A stretch of DNA of 40,711 nucleotides. Source: Alphaproteobacteria bacterium (lineage in GTDB: Bacteria; Pseudomonadota; Alphaproteobacteria; CAAHEQ01; UBA3637). The position numbers and the translations under genes are program-made. Below, piece after piece: positions 24,689 through 34,292 of the stretch; within the stretch, counting starts at the first letter, position 1, and each line of letters begins with the position of its first letter. The stretch spans positions 1 through 40,711 of the forward strand of contig JAGCKR010000027.1 of NCBI GenBank assembly GCA_017647405.1. Reading direction: 5' to 3'. Below the pieces are notes generated by a model that was not told the DNA's origin, searched no databases, and was given only the letters and a program-made list of their open reading frames with translations.

Positions 24689-25575
24689 TTTTTATCCTTT
24701 TCTAATGCAGGCTCTAAATGAATAATAATTTGGGCTTCTGCATATTTTTTTTGAATGCCTTCCTCAATTAAATCTGCAATATCATGCGCTTTTTTAAGTG
24801 TTAAGTCAGAATTCATCTGGGCGCAAAATTGAATAAACATGATATCGCCGGACTTTCTGGTTTTTAAGTCGATAACAGCTTTTACTTCCTTAAATGAGAG
24901 AGCTTCTTTTTCAATAGATTTGCGAATGGATTCATCTAGTTCTGTATCCATTAACATGGCGATTGCTTCTTTGGCTACGCCAAAAACAACGTAAAATAAA
25001 TAGCTGGCAACACCAATTCCAAAAAGAGCATCAATCACATAAAATTCAAAATAGTGAGCCGCCAACATAGATACAATCACCCCAACATTCATTAAAATAT
25101 CGCCGGTATAATGGGCTTGATCTGCTTTAATGGATAAGGAGTTTGTTTTTTTTATAACATATGATTGAAAACGAACCAAGATAATGGTAACAATAATGGC
25201 GAATATTGTTATCCAGACACCAAGAGAAATATCTTTAATTGGTTCGGTTTCAAAAAACCGGTGAAGAGATTCTTTAAGCAAGAAGAATGCAGCTGCCAAA
25301 ATAATTATTCCTTGAACCAAAGAGCCGATGGCCTCTGCTTTTCCATGGCCAAAGCGATGTTCATTATCTGCCGGTTGGGTTGAGTGTCGAACGGCGGCAT
25401 AATTAACGGCAGATGTCATGAAATCTTGAACCGAATCAAATAAGCTGGATAAAATAGATACCGAACCTGTTACCAAATAGGCAAGAACTTTAACGCCAAT
25501 CAACAATATGGCCGTTGAAATGGAGGCAATGGATGCAGCTTTTAATAATCCGTTTAAATGTTTTTTTTCTTTCAT
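24685..25575 (-). CDS. cation diffusion facilitator, FieF type
   Basis: An inner-membrane divalent metal exporter (Zn, Fe or Mn) driven by proton antiport. Starting at 25575 it has 296 residues with six membrane helices; the transport site is seen as FDSVQD and ADQAHYTGD, the intermediate site as HRFGHGKAEA, and the cytoplasmic C-terminal domain ends with IIIHLEPA. The metal specificity cannot be read with certainty; FieF/YiiP is the nearest match. The frame runs back to a GTG at 25632, but those 19 residues are Lys/Tyr-rich and atypical. No ribosome site precedes 25575. It is divergent from the DnaJ-like gene. Confidence 0.9.
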   Translation of the reverse strand: MKEKKHLNGLLKAASIASISTAILLIGVKVLAYLVTGSVSILSSLFDSVQDFMTSAVNYAAVRHSTQPADNEHRFGHGKAEAIGSLVQGIIILAAAFFLLKESLHRFFETEPIKDISLGVWITIFAIIVTIILVRFQSYVIKKTNSLSIKADQAHYTGDILMNVGVIVSMLAAHYFEFYVIDALFGIGVASYLFYVVFGVAKEAIAMLMDTELDESIRKSIEKEALSFKEVKAVIDLKTRKSGDIMFIQFCAQMNSDLTLKKAHDIADLIEEGIQKKYAEAQIIIHLEPALEKDKK

Positions 25576-25599
25576 TACGTGTAGAATATAATATTTTTT

Positions 25600-25628
25600 T
25601 TGTTTTTTCCATAGATTTTTTTTATAAT
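25600..25628 (+). promoter_or_regulatory. promoter of the DnaJ-like gene
   Basis: TTGTTT (25600-25605), 17 bases, consensus TATAAT (25623-25628). Predicted start near 25635, 36 bases before the ATG. Confidence 0.65.
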
Positions 25629-25670
25629 ACACCCTATATATGGTAATAATTATTTATGTTAGAGGAAAAA

Positions 25671-26576
25671 ATGAGTAATCCATATGATCTTTTAGGTGTT
25701 TCAAAAACGGCATCTGCAGCTGAAATTAAAAAAGCATACCATAAATTGGCACGAACATATCATCCGGATGTTAATCCTGATAAAAAAGCAGCGGAAAAAT
25801 TTAAAACCATTACGGCTGCTTATGAATTGTTATCCGATCCGGAAAAACGCAAGAGATATGATAATGGTGAAATAGATGAAAATGGTAATCCAACGCCTTT
25901 TGGTCACGGCGCTTATGATGCCGGTGGTTTTGGGGGTGGTTTTAAAAATGCCGGTCAAGGATTTAACCCAGAAGATTTGGCGTCTATGTTTGGGGGCGGT
26001 CGAGGCGGATTTGATTTCTCGGATTTGTTTGGTGGTTTTGGCGGTTTTTCATCGCATTCGCAACATCATAAAGGACAAGATGTTTCTTATAGTTTGAATA
26101 TTCCGTTTGAATTATCAATCACCGGAGGGGAAACAACGGTAACGCTTCAAAAAGGAAAACAAGTTAAAATAAAGGTGCCGGCCGGCGTTACTGATGATGC
26201 AGTGTTAAGATTAAAAGGGCAGGGGGCTTTGGGATACAATAATAAAAATGGCGATGCTCTTATTAAAATTAAAGTGCAAAATTCTTCTATTTATACCAGA
26301 GAAGGCGATAATGTTTTTTTAACGCTTCCGATTTCTCTTAAAGAAGCAGTTCTTGGGGCAAAACTTAGCGTTTCAACACCATATGGACCCGTTATGCTTA
26401 AGATTCCGCCATATTCAAGCGGTGATAAGCTTATGAGGCTTAAAGGAAAAGGTGTGAAAGATAAAGGGGATTTGATGGTGAAGCTGAGCATTGTGTTACC
26501 GGAAAAAGAAAATGAAGAATTAACGATGTTTATGGAAAATTGGCAGGAGCCGGTTCAAAAAATTCGTTCTTTTTAA
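25671..26576 (+). CDS. DnaJ-family co-chaperone without zinc finger (CbpA type)
   Basis: A 301-residue Hsp40 that stimulates DnaK. The J domain (residues 1-65, with the HPD triad in TYHPDVNP) is followed by a Gly/Phe-rich linker (about 75-130) and two C-terminal beta domains ([43 protein letters not shown]). The zinc-finger repeats CxxCxGxG of DnaJ are absent, so it is CbpA-like. I start at 25671, with AGAGGAAA just before; the ATG at 25656 would put that site inside the gene. It stands alone. Confidence 0.93.
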   Translation: MSNPYDLLGVSKTASAAEIKKAYHKLARTYHPDVNPDKKAAEKFKTITAAYELLSDPEKRKRYDNGEIDENGNPTPFGHGAYDAGGFGGGFKNAGQGFNPEDLASMFGGGRGGFDFSDLFGGFGGFSSHSQHHKGQDVSYSLNIPFELSITGGETTVTLQKGKQVKIKVPAGVTDDAVLRLKGQGALGYNNKNGDALIKIKVQNSSIYTREGDNVFLTLPISLKEAVLGAKLSVSTPYGPVMLKIPPYSSGDKLMRLKGKGVKDKGDLMVKLSIVLPEKENEELTMFMENWQEPVQKIRSF

Positions 26577-26671
26577 AAAACACGGTTTTGTTTTTTTGTT
26601 TTCTCTTTCTTGGTATTTTGTCCATATTTTACTTTATTTTAAAAAAATAAGTAGGTAATTTAAAAATTTAA

Positions 26672-26700
26672 TAGACTTTATTTTGATTTTGTGATATAAT
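26672..26700 (+). promoter_or_regulatory. promoter of the second autotransporter
   Basis: TAGACT (26672-26677), 17 bases, consensus TATAAT (26695-26700) with an upstream TG-A, an extended -10 element. No inverted repeat flanks it, so unlike the first autotransporter it looks fixed. Confidence 0.8.
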
Positions 26701-26730
26701 ACGCTCCAGTCATCGTTGTTTGGAGGTATT

Positions 26731-29700
26731 ATGAAAAAAAATTTATCAACGTTTCTTTTGTCTTATTTTGTTTTTTTGTCAACATTATCGAATATGGTTA
26801 ATGCGGCAGAAGATCAAAAGGGGCTTTTTAAGCAAATTTCAGAAATTAATAAAAATGCAACTGATGGAAGTTCTTATACATATCAGGTAACTGGAAATGA
26901 GATTATTGCCGGTTCAAACCTTGATAATCTTTCATCTAAGTCATATTGGCCAGTTAAAAAGGCGGTTAATTGGACGGTTTCGGGGTCATCTTCTAATGAG
27001 GGTATTCAAGGAACTGTTGGTATTTATAATTCATCAGCAACGAATGTGAGTGGTAAGTTAACACTTAAAAACATCGGTTCTCTTAAAAGTGGTACAGATA
27101 TTAAAACCGCAACGGCTTCAGATGTTAATGGCGGTGTTAAAAATTTAACAGGTTATTTGACAAGTAACGGCAAAGGAGCCAGCGAAACACCGGCTGTTGT
27201 TGTTTATAATTCGAATTTAGATGTTGATAATGTTGTTTTTGCCGGTTCATCAAATGGAAATTTGAGTGATCAAAGTGAATTAGGTGGTGCAATTCACGTT
27301 CGTAAAGGTAACACAGTTCAAATAACTGATGCTAACGGTAATAAAAAAACGGTGACTGTTACGGGAACACCGGTTGCAAATATTAAAAATTCAAAATTTA
27401 TTGAAAATAAATCAAATGATAACGGTGCCGCAATTAATACGGACCATGTTCAATTAAATGTTAGCAACTCTCAATTTGTTAAAAATTCGGTAACGGGTCA
27501 CGGTGGCGCTCTTGATGTGGGTGGCACAACAACATTAACAAATAGCCGTTTTTATAACAATAAAGCTAATGAGCTTGGTGGTGCTATTTTTGTTCATGAT
27601 TATTCAACTCTGACAAGTCAAAATAACGTTTTCGAAGGAAACAGTGCTTCTAATCAAAATGGTGGTGCTGTTGAAAATACGGGAACTTTAAAAATTAATG
27701 GTGATACTTTCATTAAAAATAGTGCAAACGGAACAACAAGCTCCGGCGGTGCTGTTTCAAATGATTTTGTCACGTATTATGATTCGAATAATGTTGCAAC
27801 AAAATATAGAGGGACAGCTGAAATTAAAAACGCAACGTTTAAAAATAATACAGCAAAAAATACAGGTGGTGCTGTTTATAATGTTGGTACAATGACTTCT
27901 CAAGGTTCAACATATACGTCAAATACGGCGGCATCAGGTGGGGCTGTGTCAAATGATACACCGAAAGGACAAACTGTATCAAAGTTTACTTCAACAAATG
28001 ATACTTATAATAGCAATAAGGCTACTTCTGTTGGTGGTGCGGTTTATAACACAGCAAATGCAACATTTGATGGGGTTACATTCTCAAATAACTCAGCTAC
28101 TCAAGGTGGCGCTATTTATAACACAGGAACTGTAACATTAAATAATGCTTATAAAACAAAATTTTATAACAATACTTCATCTGGTGTTGGAAGTGCTATC
28201 TATAATACAGGTACTGTTACTATCAATAATGCAAGTGATACAATTGATTTAGATTATAACCCACATACAGGTGTTACTGCACCAACGCAAAAAGTACGGT
28301 TGTTTGCTGATGGTGAAGATATTTATAACAGTGGCATTATTAATGTGAATAACAGCGATTTGCAGTTGCACTATGATCGAGATTTAACAAAAGGATTTAT
28401 TAACGTTCATGACTCTTTGACGAAGAGAAAAGTCGGAACTATTAACGTTAAAAATAGCCGAATTGATATTGGTAAAACAATTTTATATGGTGATGCAATC
28501 AATTTATATGATGGATCAGAATTATTAACGCATGTTAATGCTGCTTCAGGTAATGAATTTGGTCGCATTCAGGCAAATAGTATTTATGTTTCTCCAAATG
28601 GTACGGATATCACAATTATAGTTGCTGCCGGAGAACATTTGAATGAAGGAGAATCTAAGGTTTTTAAAATTTTGGATGCTTCAAATGAGTTAAATGCTAC
28701 TTCACCTAATGGGTTTAAAAATATCACAGAAAATAAAATGTATGATATTAAATATTTAGGTGACGGTAAATATCAATTATCAAGACCGGGAAAAGAGCCG
28801 TCCGATCCGTCAGATCCATCAGATCCGTCAGATCCATCCGATCCGTCAGACCCATCAGATCCGTCAGATCCATCAGATCCGTCTGACCCATCCGATCCGT
28901 CAGATCCATCCGATCCGTCCGACCCATCCGACCCATCCGATCCGTCAGATCCATCTGATCCGTCAGATCCATCCGACCCATCCGACCCATCTGATCCATC
29001 TGATCCGTCAGATTCTGATCAAAAAGACGATGATAAGATTTGTCCAGAGGCTGGATGTATCCATAATGCTTGGGTTGAAGAAGGTAAAATGGTTGGAAAT
29101 GAAACAGCTATTCGCGTTCAAAATGTTTTAAATGAGATGGCTCAAAGATTGGGTTGTGATTCTAAAGAATATCAGGATGCTTTAGATGGTATTGCTCCGG
29201 ATGTTTCTCCTCTTATTCAAGCTCATTCAACGGAAATTACGCGTCGTTTAGCTGCTACTGTTTCAAAACACATGTCTGTTTCTATGGAAAGAACAGCCTA
29301 TAAACATCGTGGAAAACGATTCTATTACTTTCCTCGCAGACAAGCACATTTATGGGTTGAAGGATTATATGGTAAATCCGAATATGATGCCGATAAAGGT
29401 TTTGATATGGATAATAAAGGCATAGCTGTTGGTTTTGATGGTCATGTTTCCAGTAACACCAGAATGGGTATCGCTTATGCTTATACAATGAGTGATGGTG
29501 AATCAGTTGGCAGAGATACGGAAATTGATTCTCACACGATTATGCTTTATGGTGAATATAATCCAAATCGTTTTTATACAAATTGGTTAGCTTTATATAC
29601 GCGATCCAACTATGAAGAGGAAAAGAAAGTATTCTATGAACGTGTGAATGCAGAATATGATGTTGATGTGTTTGCAGCTCAGTTAATGGTTGGTAGAAAA

Positions 29701-30147
29701 ACAGGACCTTTTGTTTTTGGTGATTGGGCAACAGGTGTTATTTCTCCGGAAGCCGGTTTGAGATATACATACATCAATCAACATGACTATACCGATCAAG
29801 CTGGACAAAAAGTTGAAGGTGGTAATGGGCATGTATTGACAGGTATTTTAGGCGCTCAATATGTTGTTGGCTATTCTATCTCACCGTCAGTATCATGGTA
29901 TCCTGAATTTAGAGCTGCCATTACATATGACTTTATTACTCCTGACATGGAAAACTCTGTTACACTTGTGAATGGTTCACGTTATGATGTTGTGACGGAA
30001 AATCTTGAACGTTTTGGCATTGAAATTGGTGCCCGCGTTGGTTTGGATATTAACAGAAAAACAGAAGTTGCTGTTGAGTATGAAGGTATTTTCAAAGGCG
30101 ATTACACTAATCACACCGGTTTAGCCTCCTTAAAATATAAATTCTAA
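26731..30147 (+). CDS. intact Pmp-like autotransporter with Ser-Asp-Pro linker
   Basis: A 1138-residue type V secretion protein. The signal peptide is at residues 1-26 (ending VNA). The passenger has about ten repeats combining FxxN with GGA[ILV]: FVKNSVTGHGGALDV, FYNNKANELGGAIFV, FEGNSASNQNGGAVEN, FKNNTAKNTGGAVYNVG, FSNNSATQGGAIYNTG. These are the repeats of chlamydial polymorphic membrane proteins and form a beta-helix. A linker of 23 SDP units (28801-29007) precedes a short Cys pair (CPEAGC) and a barrel of about 290 residues ending SLKYKF. GGAGG precedes the ATG; an earlier in-frame start at 26716 would add five residues. The gene is a single unit with its own promoter and terminator. Confidence 0.94.
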   Translation: MKKNLSTFLLSYFVFLSTLSNMVNAAEDQKGLFKQISEINKNATDGSSYTYQVTGNEIIAGSNLDNLSSKSYWPVKKAVNWTVSGSSSNEGIQGTVGIYNSSATNVSGKLTLKNIGSLKSGTDIKTATASDVNGGVKNLTGYLTSNGKGASETPAVVVYNSNLDVDNVVFAGSSNGNLSDQSELGGAIHVRKGNTVQITDANGNKKTVTVTGTPVANIKNSKFIENKSNDNGAAINTDHVQLNVSNSQFVKNSVTGHGGALDVGGTTTLTNSRFYNNKANELGGAIFVHDYSTLTSQNNVFEGNSASNQNGGAVENTGTLKINGDTFIKNSANGTTSSGGAVSNDFVTYYDSNNVATKYRGTAEIKNATFKNNTAKNTGGAVYNVGTMTSQGSTYTSNTAASGGAVSNDTPKGQTVSKFTSTNDTYNSNKATSVGGAVYNTANATFDGVTFSNNSATQGGAIYNTGTVTLNNAYKTKFYNNTSSGVGSAIYNTGTVTINNASDTIDLDYNPHTGVTAPTQKVRLFADGEDIYNSGIINVNNSDLQLHYDRDLTKGFINVHDSLTKRKVGTINVKNSRIDIGKTILYGDAINLYDGSELLTHVNAASGNEFGRIQANSIYVSPNGTDITIIVAAGEHLNEGESKVFKILDASNELNATSPNGFKNITENKMYDIKYLGDGKYQLSRPGKEPSDPSDPSDPSDPSDPSDPSDPSDPSDPSDPSDPSDPSDPSDPSDPSDPSDPSDPSDPSDPSDPSDPSDPSDSDQKDDDKICPEAGCIHNAWVEEGKMVGNETAIRVQNVLNEMAQRLGCDSKEYQDALDGIAPDVSPLIQAHSTEITRRLAATVSKHMSVSMERTAYKHRGKRFYYFPRRQAHLWVEGLYGKSEYDADKGFDMDNKGIAVGFDGHVSSNTRMGIAYAYTMSDGESVGRDTEIDSHTIMLYGEYNPNRFYTNWLALYTRSNYEEEKKVFYERVNAEYDVDVFAAQLMVGRKTGPFVFGDWATGVISPEAGLRYTYINQHDYTDQAGQKVEGGNGHVLTGILGAQYVVGYSISPSVSWYPEFRAAITYDFITPDMENSVTLVNGSRYDVVTENLERFGIEIGARVGLDINRKTEVAVEYEGIFKGDYTNHTGLASLKYKF
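28801..29007 (+). repeat. 23-copy 9-bp tandem repeat coding Ser-Asp-Pro
   Basis: Twenty-three 9-base units of the form TCNGA[TC]CC[GA], each coding SDP, in tandem. The unit length is a multiple of three, so gain or loss of copies keeps the frame and only alters linker length between passenger and barrel. The unit variants are interspersed, suggesting duplication of blocks. Confidence 0.97.
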
Positions 30148-30160
30148 ACCGGATGTGGAA

Positions 30161-30190
30161 AAGGGCGAGTCAAATGGCTCGCCTTTTTTT
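30161..30190 (+). terminator. terminator of the second autotransporter
   Basis: GGCGAG (30164-30169) pairs with CTCGCC (30178-30183) over an 8-base loop, extended by A-T pairs and followed by seven T. Confidence 0.9.
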
Positions 30191-30320
30191 ATGGGAAAAT
30201 AAGAGATGCTGTTTGTAAAATCTTAACTAATTGAAAAATATTTTAAATAAATCTCTTTTTCATATTTTCATATTCTTTTTTTTATACTATGGTTGTGTTG
30301 TTTTTGAAGGAGATTTAATT

Positions 30321-31724
30321 ATGACATTATTTTTTACAGCTTGTTGTTTTCTAATTCTTGGCTATATTTTTTATGGTGCTTTTGTTGAAAAAGTTTTTGG
30401 GGCGAATGAGAATAAAAAAACACCGGCTGTTAGATATAATGACGGAGTGGATTATGTTGTTTTACCACCCTATAAGATTTTTTTAATCCAATTTTTAAAT
30501 ATTGCCGGTCTTGGCCCTGTTTTTGGGGCATTAATGGGGATAATATATGGGCCGGTTGCCTTGATTTGGATTGTTTTTGGTTGTGTTTTTGCTGGTGCGG
30601 TTCATGATTATTTGAGCGGGATGATTTCTTTAAGATATCGAGGGCAGTCGCTTGTTTTTTTAATTGAAAAATTTTTTGGAACGAAATTTAAATTTTTATT
30701 TATGCTTTTTTTGGGCTTCTTTTTAGTTATGGTTGGAGCGGTATTTGCGATGAATCCTGCTGCCATGTTATCTGATGTTTTTAAAGCGAAATTTATCTAT
30801 TTGATTATCTTTATTTTTGGTTATTATTTTTTAGCAACACTTTTACCGGTTGATAAAATTATTGGTCGTTTTTATCCTTTTTTTGCGGTGTTGCTCATTG
30901 GCGTAACCGGCAGTTTAATTGTTGCACTTTTTTTATCAGATTTAACATTTTATCAAGATATAACTTTTTCATCTCAGCATCCACAAGGACAAAGTTTTTT
31001 CCCGATTATGTTTGTTACAATTGCATGTGGTGCGATTAGTGGATTTCATGCAACACAATCCCCAATGATGGCTAAATGTATTAAGAATGAAAAATATGGG
31101 CGTCCGATTTTTTATGGGGCGATGATTACAGAAGGATTTGTGGCGCTTATTTGGGCAACACTTGGTATTGCTTTTTATCAAAATAGTGAGTCTTTGTCTG
31201 CTGTTTTATCCTCTGTTGGACCGGGGGGTGCTATAAAAGAGATTTCTTCATCATTATTAGGCAAAATTGGTGGGAATCTTGCACTTATAAGCGTTGTTGT
31301 TCTTTCGATTACTTCTGGTGATACTGCTTTTCGTTCAGCTCGATTGATTTTTTCAGAATGTTTTAATTTGTCACAGAAAAAATTTAAAATGCGCTTAATG
31401 GTATCGATATTTGTTCTGAGTGTCGGTATTTTTCTTTCTTTTTTTGATTTAACGTTTATATGGACATATTTTGGTTGGGCAAATCAAATTTTGGCAACGG
31501 TAACCTTATTTGTTTGTTCAGTTTATTTGAGAGAAAAGAAAAAAAATTATTGGATAGCACTTATTCCGGCACTGTTTATGTCTGTGATTTGTTTTTGTTA
31601 TATATTAAATCAAAAAATTGGATTTAATATGAGTTTAGGTTTTTCAAGTGTTTTGTCTCTTCTTTTGACGAGTATTTTTTTGATCATATTTTTTAATGGA
31701 AAAAAGAAGATAAAAAAATCGTAA
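30321..31724 (+). CDS. CstA-family transporter
   Basis: A 467-residue inner-membrane protein of the carbon starvation CstA family with a dozen or so hydrophobic helices. Recognisable stretches are RYNDGVDYVVLPPYKIFLIQF, NIAGLGPVFGALMG, AGAVHDYLSGMISLR and SGFHATQSPMMAKC. CstA and the related BtsT take up pyruvate or peptides; the short form here is common and its substrate is not known. I start at 30321, with AAGGAGA before it; the frame extends to 30231 by 30 hydrophobic residues that would give a non-standard N-terminus. Confidence 0.92.
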   Translation: MTLFFTACCFLILGYIFYGAFVEKVFGANENKKTPAVRYNDGVDYVVLPPYKIFLIQFLNIAGLGPVFGALMGIIYGPVALIWIVFGCVFAGAVHDYLSGMISLRYRGQSLVFLIEKFFGTKFKFLFMLFLGFFLVMVGAVFAMNPAAMLSDVFKAKFIYLIIFIFGYYFLATLLPVDKIIGRFYPFFAVLLIGVTGSLIVALFLSDLTFYQDITFSSQHPQGQSFFPIMFVTIACGAISGFHATQSPMMAKCIKNEKYGRPIFYGAMITEGFVALIWATLGIAFYQNSESLSAVLSSVGPGGAIKEISSSLLGKIGGNLALISVVVLSITSGDTAFRSARLIFSECFNLSQKKFKMRLMVSIFVLSVGIFLSFFDLTFIWTYFGWANQILATVTLFVCSVYLREKKKNYWIALIPALFMSVICFCYILNQKIGFNMSLGFSSVLSLLLTSIFLIIFFNGKKKIKKS

Positions 31725-31781
31725 AATTTCTTCTTGCAGGGTAAAAATTTTTGTGTTATCGTCAAAAAAAAGAAGGTGGAC

Positions 31782-32549
31782 ATGAACGAAAAAAAAGAGA
31801 CAAAACAAGAAAAATTTCCTGCGTTAGCAGTAATGAATAAATATGCAAAGGAATCAATTAAGAAGTTGATTTCATTGCAAAATGACGATAAAAAATCCAT
31901 AAACGGTTCGCGTTTGGCTATGCAAAAAAAGATTATGAGCCGTTTGGAAAAAGAGGCCTCAAAAGGGAGTGCCGTTATGGGGCTTGCGGTTATGAAAGGA
32001 ATGATTGTAACCGGCATTAATTTTAGTCGTTTTTTTGATTATACGTCCCCCTATATTGATAATCGAGGATTTGAAAAAATCGAAGAATTTGCCATGTTTG
32101 AAAATGTTGCTCTATTGATGATGCAATATAACACAATTCAAAAAGCAGATACCATTATGCAATTTATTCGTATTTTGCCGGATTTGAATGAATTACCTTT
32201 TTCAACAGAATTATATGATGTTTTAAATGAAACGTCAGAAGGTGAAAAAAGTTTTCAAACAACATTATTTGACCGGTGGAAGCAAGAATATCGTTTAGCT
32301 GATTCAGAGATTAAACCTGTTTATTTAAGTATTTTGAAACGCGCAGTTTCAAAAGGATATTCTGGGGCAGCTCTTTGCTATGCAGAAACGATTCAAAAAG
32401 AGCAAAAAACAGGGTCTCAATCTGTATTAAAGCTTCTAAAATCTGTTCAAAAAAATCGTTTTTCCTCTTCTTTTGAACGGCAACAGGCTACCAAAAAGAT
32501 TTCAAGTCAGTTGTCGCTGAGAGCTAAGGAAAATTCATTTGTTCATTAA
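31782..32549 (+). CDS. helical cytoplasmic protein of unknown function
   Basis: A 255-residue protein, mostly helical by composition, with a Lys/Glu-rich start and a basic Ser/Lys-rich end. There is no signal peptide or membrane segment. AAGGTGGA precedes the ATG 31782; an upstream in-frame ATG at 31734 is less likely because it overlies that site. The C-terminal half (YLSILKRAVSKGYSGAALCYAETIQKEQ) has a faint Sel1/TPR look. Family not recognised. It lies 57 bases after the CstA gene with no terminator between. Confidence 0.75.
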   Translation: MNEKKETKQEKFPALAVMNKYAKESIKKLISLQNDDKKSINGSRLAMQKKIMSRLEKEASKGSAVMGLAVMKGMIVTGINFSRFFDYTSPYIDNRGFEKIEEFAMFENVALLMMQYNTIQKADTIMQFIRILPDLNELPFSTELYDVLNETSEGEKSFQTTLFDRWKQEYRLADSEIKPVYLSILKRAVSKGYSGAALCYAETIQKEQKTGSQSVLKLLKSVQKNRFSSSFERQQATKKISSQLSLRAKENSFVH

Positions 32550-32657
32550 TTATGTAACATATTGACATATAAGGATATTATTTTTTACTTATTATCTTGA
32601 ATAAGGATAAATCATCGCCTACCTAAAAAAAGGATTTTAAACTTTTTTGGAGGTTAC

Positions 32658-33191
32658 ATGGATAAAAATACTTGTTCAAATAAGATATGGTTATTAATTA
32701 TTTCTCTTTTGCTGATTGTTAGCGGTATTTACGTGTTTTTTAATCCGTTTACGGCATTGTTAACATCAGCATTATTTGTTGGTGTTGTTTTAATTGTTAT
32801 TGGAAGTGGGTATATTTTATCCTTTTCTAAGGGTGAATCATACGCTATTTTGGCATTAGGCATTTTAGATATTTTAGTTGGTATTTTGTTTTTAACAAAT
32901 TTAAGTCTTTCGGCATTGACGCTTCCAATTATTTTGGCCTTTTGGATTATGGCGAACAGTGTTGTTCAGTTGGCAATGGCGTTTGAATTAAAAGATGACC
33001 CGATGTTCCCGACCAAACCTTGGGTTATTGGAACATTTTTAGGAATTGTATTATCAATTTTAATTTTCATGTATCCAATTGTTGGCACTTTGACGATCAC
33101 CATTTTAGTTGGTTTTTATTTAATCGGATACGGTCTTTTTGAATTACATCGTTTTATCAAATGTTCTAAAAAATCTTTAGCAAAGGAATAA
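32658..33191 (+). CDS. HdeD-family membrane protein
   Basis: A 177-residue protein with six closely spaced membrane helices arranged as repeated pairs (DUF308), with YVFFNPFTALLTSALFVGVVLIVIG and VIGTFLGIVLSILIFMYPIVG as partial repeats. HdeD takes part in acid resistance at high cell density in E. coli. GGAGG precedes the ATG. The dps gene begins 4 bases after its stop, so they form a stress-related pair. Confidence 0.88.
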   Translation: MDKNTCSNKIWLLIISLLLIVSGIYVFFNPFTALLTSALFVGVVLIVIGSGYILSFSKGESYAILALGILDILVGILFLTNLSLSALTLPIILAFWIMANSVVQLAMAFELKDDPMFPTKPWVIGTFLGIVLSILIFMYPIVGTLTITILVGFYLIGYGLFELHRFIKCSKKSLAKE

Positions 33192-33195
33192 AATT

Positions 33196-33684
33196 ATGAC
33201 TTTTTTAAAAACAAAGAAAAGAAAAACATTATTACAATTTTCAGAAACTCAAAAAGAGGCAAGTTATCAAACACTTAATAAATATCTTGTTGATTTTTCA
33301 AACCTTTCATTGGTTACCAAACAGGCTCATTGGAATTTGCAAGGGAAGAATTTTATTGCAGTTCATGAAATGTTAGATGATTTTTATGAAATGTTTCAAA
33401 AGTATGTTGATATTTTTGCAGAGCGTTTGGTGCAAATGAATTTACCTGCAATTGCAACAGCAGAGCATTTGTCAAGATGCACTTCATTTCAAGAATATCC
33501 CTCTGAAATTTTAACGGTTGAAGAGCATTTATATTCATTGCTTGAACGATATAGTCAAACGGCAAATTCTCTTCGTTCAGATATTGATAAGGCTGAAGCT
33601 GATGCGGCAACAATTGATTATTATACACAAGCTGTTGAAGAATTAGATAAAGCTGTTTGGTTTATAGAGGCGCATCTTAATTAA
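33196..33684 (+). CDS. dps: Dps-family DNA-protecting ferritin
   Basis: A 162-residue mini-ferritin that oxidises Fe(II) with peroxide and, as a dodecamer, protects DNA. The ferroxidase ligands are all present with E. coli spacing: H45 (AHWN), H57, D61, D72 and E76. The Lys-rich N-terminus (MTFLKTKKRKT) suits DNA binding. Its gene follows hdeD in one unit and ends at a terminator. Regulation by OxyR or a stationary-phase factor is possible but not visible. Confidence 0.95.
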   Translation: MTFLKTKKRKTLLQFSETQKEASYQTLNKYLVDFSNLSLVTKQAHWNLQGKNFIAVHEMLDDFYEMFQKYVDIFAERLVQMNLPAIATAEHLSRCTSFQEYPSEILTVEEHLYSLLERYSQTANSLRSDIDKAEADAATIDYYTQAVEELDKAVWFIEAHLN

Positions 33685-33705
33685 CTTTTAATTTGTGAAA
33701 AAAAA

Positions 33706-33729
33706 GCGAGGGTTATCCTCGTTTTTTTT
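33706..33729 (+). terminator. terminator of hdeD-dps
   Basis: CGAGG (33707-33711) and CCTCG (33717-33721) pair with a 5-base loop, followed by nine T. Confidence 0.85.
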
Positions 33730-33783
33730 ATGGATATTTTAGTTTTAATGGTGTATGGTTAATTGGTTATTTAAGGAGTCATC

Positions 33784-34284
33784 ATGAAAACAAAAATAAC
33801 GATACACCTGATGCATGGATTTATCGGTTGTGGCAAAACAACAATAGCAAAAAAAATTCAAGAAGAAACGGGCGCTGTTTTATTGACACATGATGATTTC
33901 ATGATTAAAGAATATGGTCGTAATCCGGAAGATTTTTCAAAAGAGCGATTTAATGCGATTGATGAAAAAATAAAATTGATAGCCGCTCGTGAAATTGAAC
34001 AGGGAAATTCGGTTATTATGGATTATGGATTTTGGGAAAAAGAAACCAGAAAAAAATATTTTAAATGGGCTAAAAATTTAACATCAAATGTTGTTTTCCA
34101 TGCAGTTCAATGTGATATTGAAACTGCAAAAAAAAGAGCTTTAAAAAGAACGCAGGATGATTTAACTCAATTTGTTATCAACGAAGAAATTTTTTCGGAT
34201 CGTTTGAAAAGATTTGAGCCGATGACACATGAAGAAGTTGAAGAAGAACATTATCAAGCAAAATTTTATTACACTGACAAATAA
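33784..34284 (+). CDS. P-loop kinase-like ATP-binding protein
   Basis: A 166-residue protein with Walker A GFIGCGKTTIAK (residues 12-23), THDDFM, then VIMDYGFWEKETRKKYF and an R-rich lid (KKRALKRTQDD). This is the COG0645/AAA_33 kinase-like family, related to gluconate and shikimate kinases and to zeta toxins. Its substrate is not known. It has no antitoxin partner next to it, so a toxin role is unlikely. AAGGAG precedes the ATG. It is related to the C-terminal domain of the protein at 23111. Confidence 0.85.
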   Translation: MKTKITIHLMHGFIGCGKTTIAKKIQEETGAVLLTHDDFMIKEYGRNPEDFSKERFNAIDEKIKLIAAREIEQGNSVIMDYGFWEKETRKKYFKWAKNLTSNVVFHAVQCDIETAKKRALKRTQDDLTQFVINEEIFSDRLKRFEPMTHEEVEEEHYQAKFYYTDK

Positions 34285-34292
34285 AACTAATT

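Noticed and set aside
28748..29131. Long ORFs on both strands within the 9-bp tandem repeat, coding Arg/Met/Asp- or Ile/Arg/His-rich repeats
   Set aside because: A 9-base repeat without stops leaves all frames open. They have no ribosome site and sit inside the autotransporter frame.
33784..34284. Zeta toxin of a toxin-antitoxin pair
   Set aside because: The fold is related, but there is no adjacent antitoxin gene, and the next gene is a TSCPD protein on the other strand.
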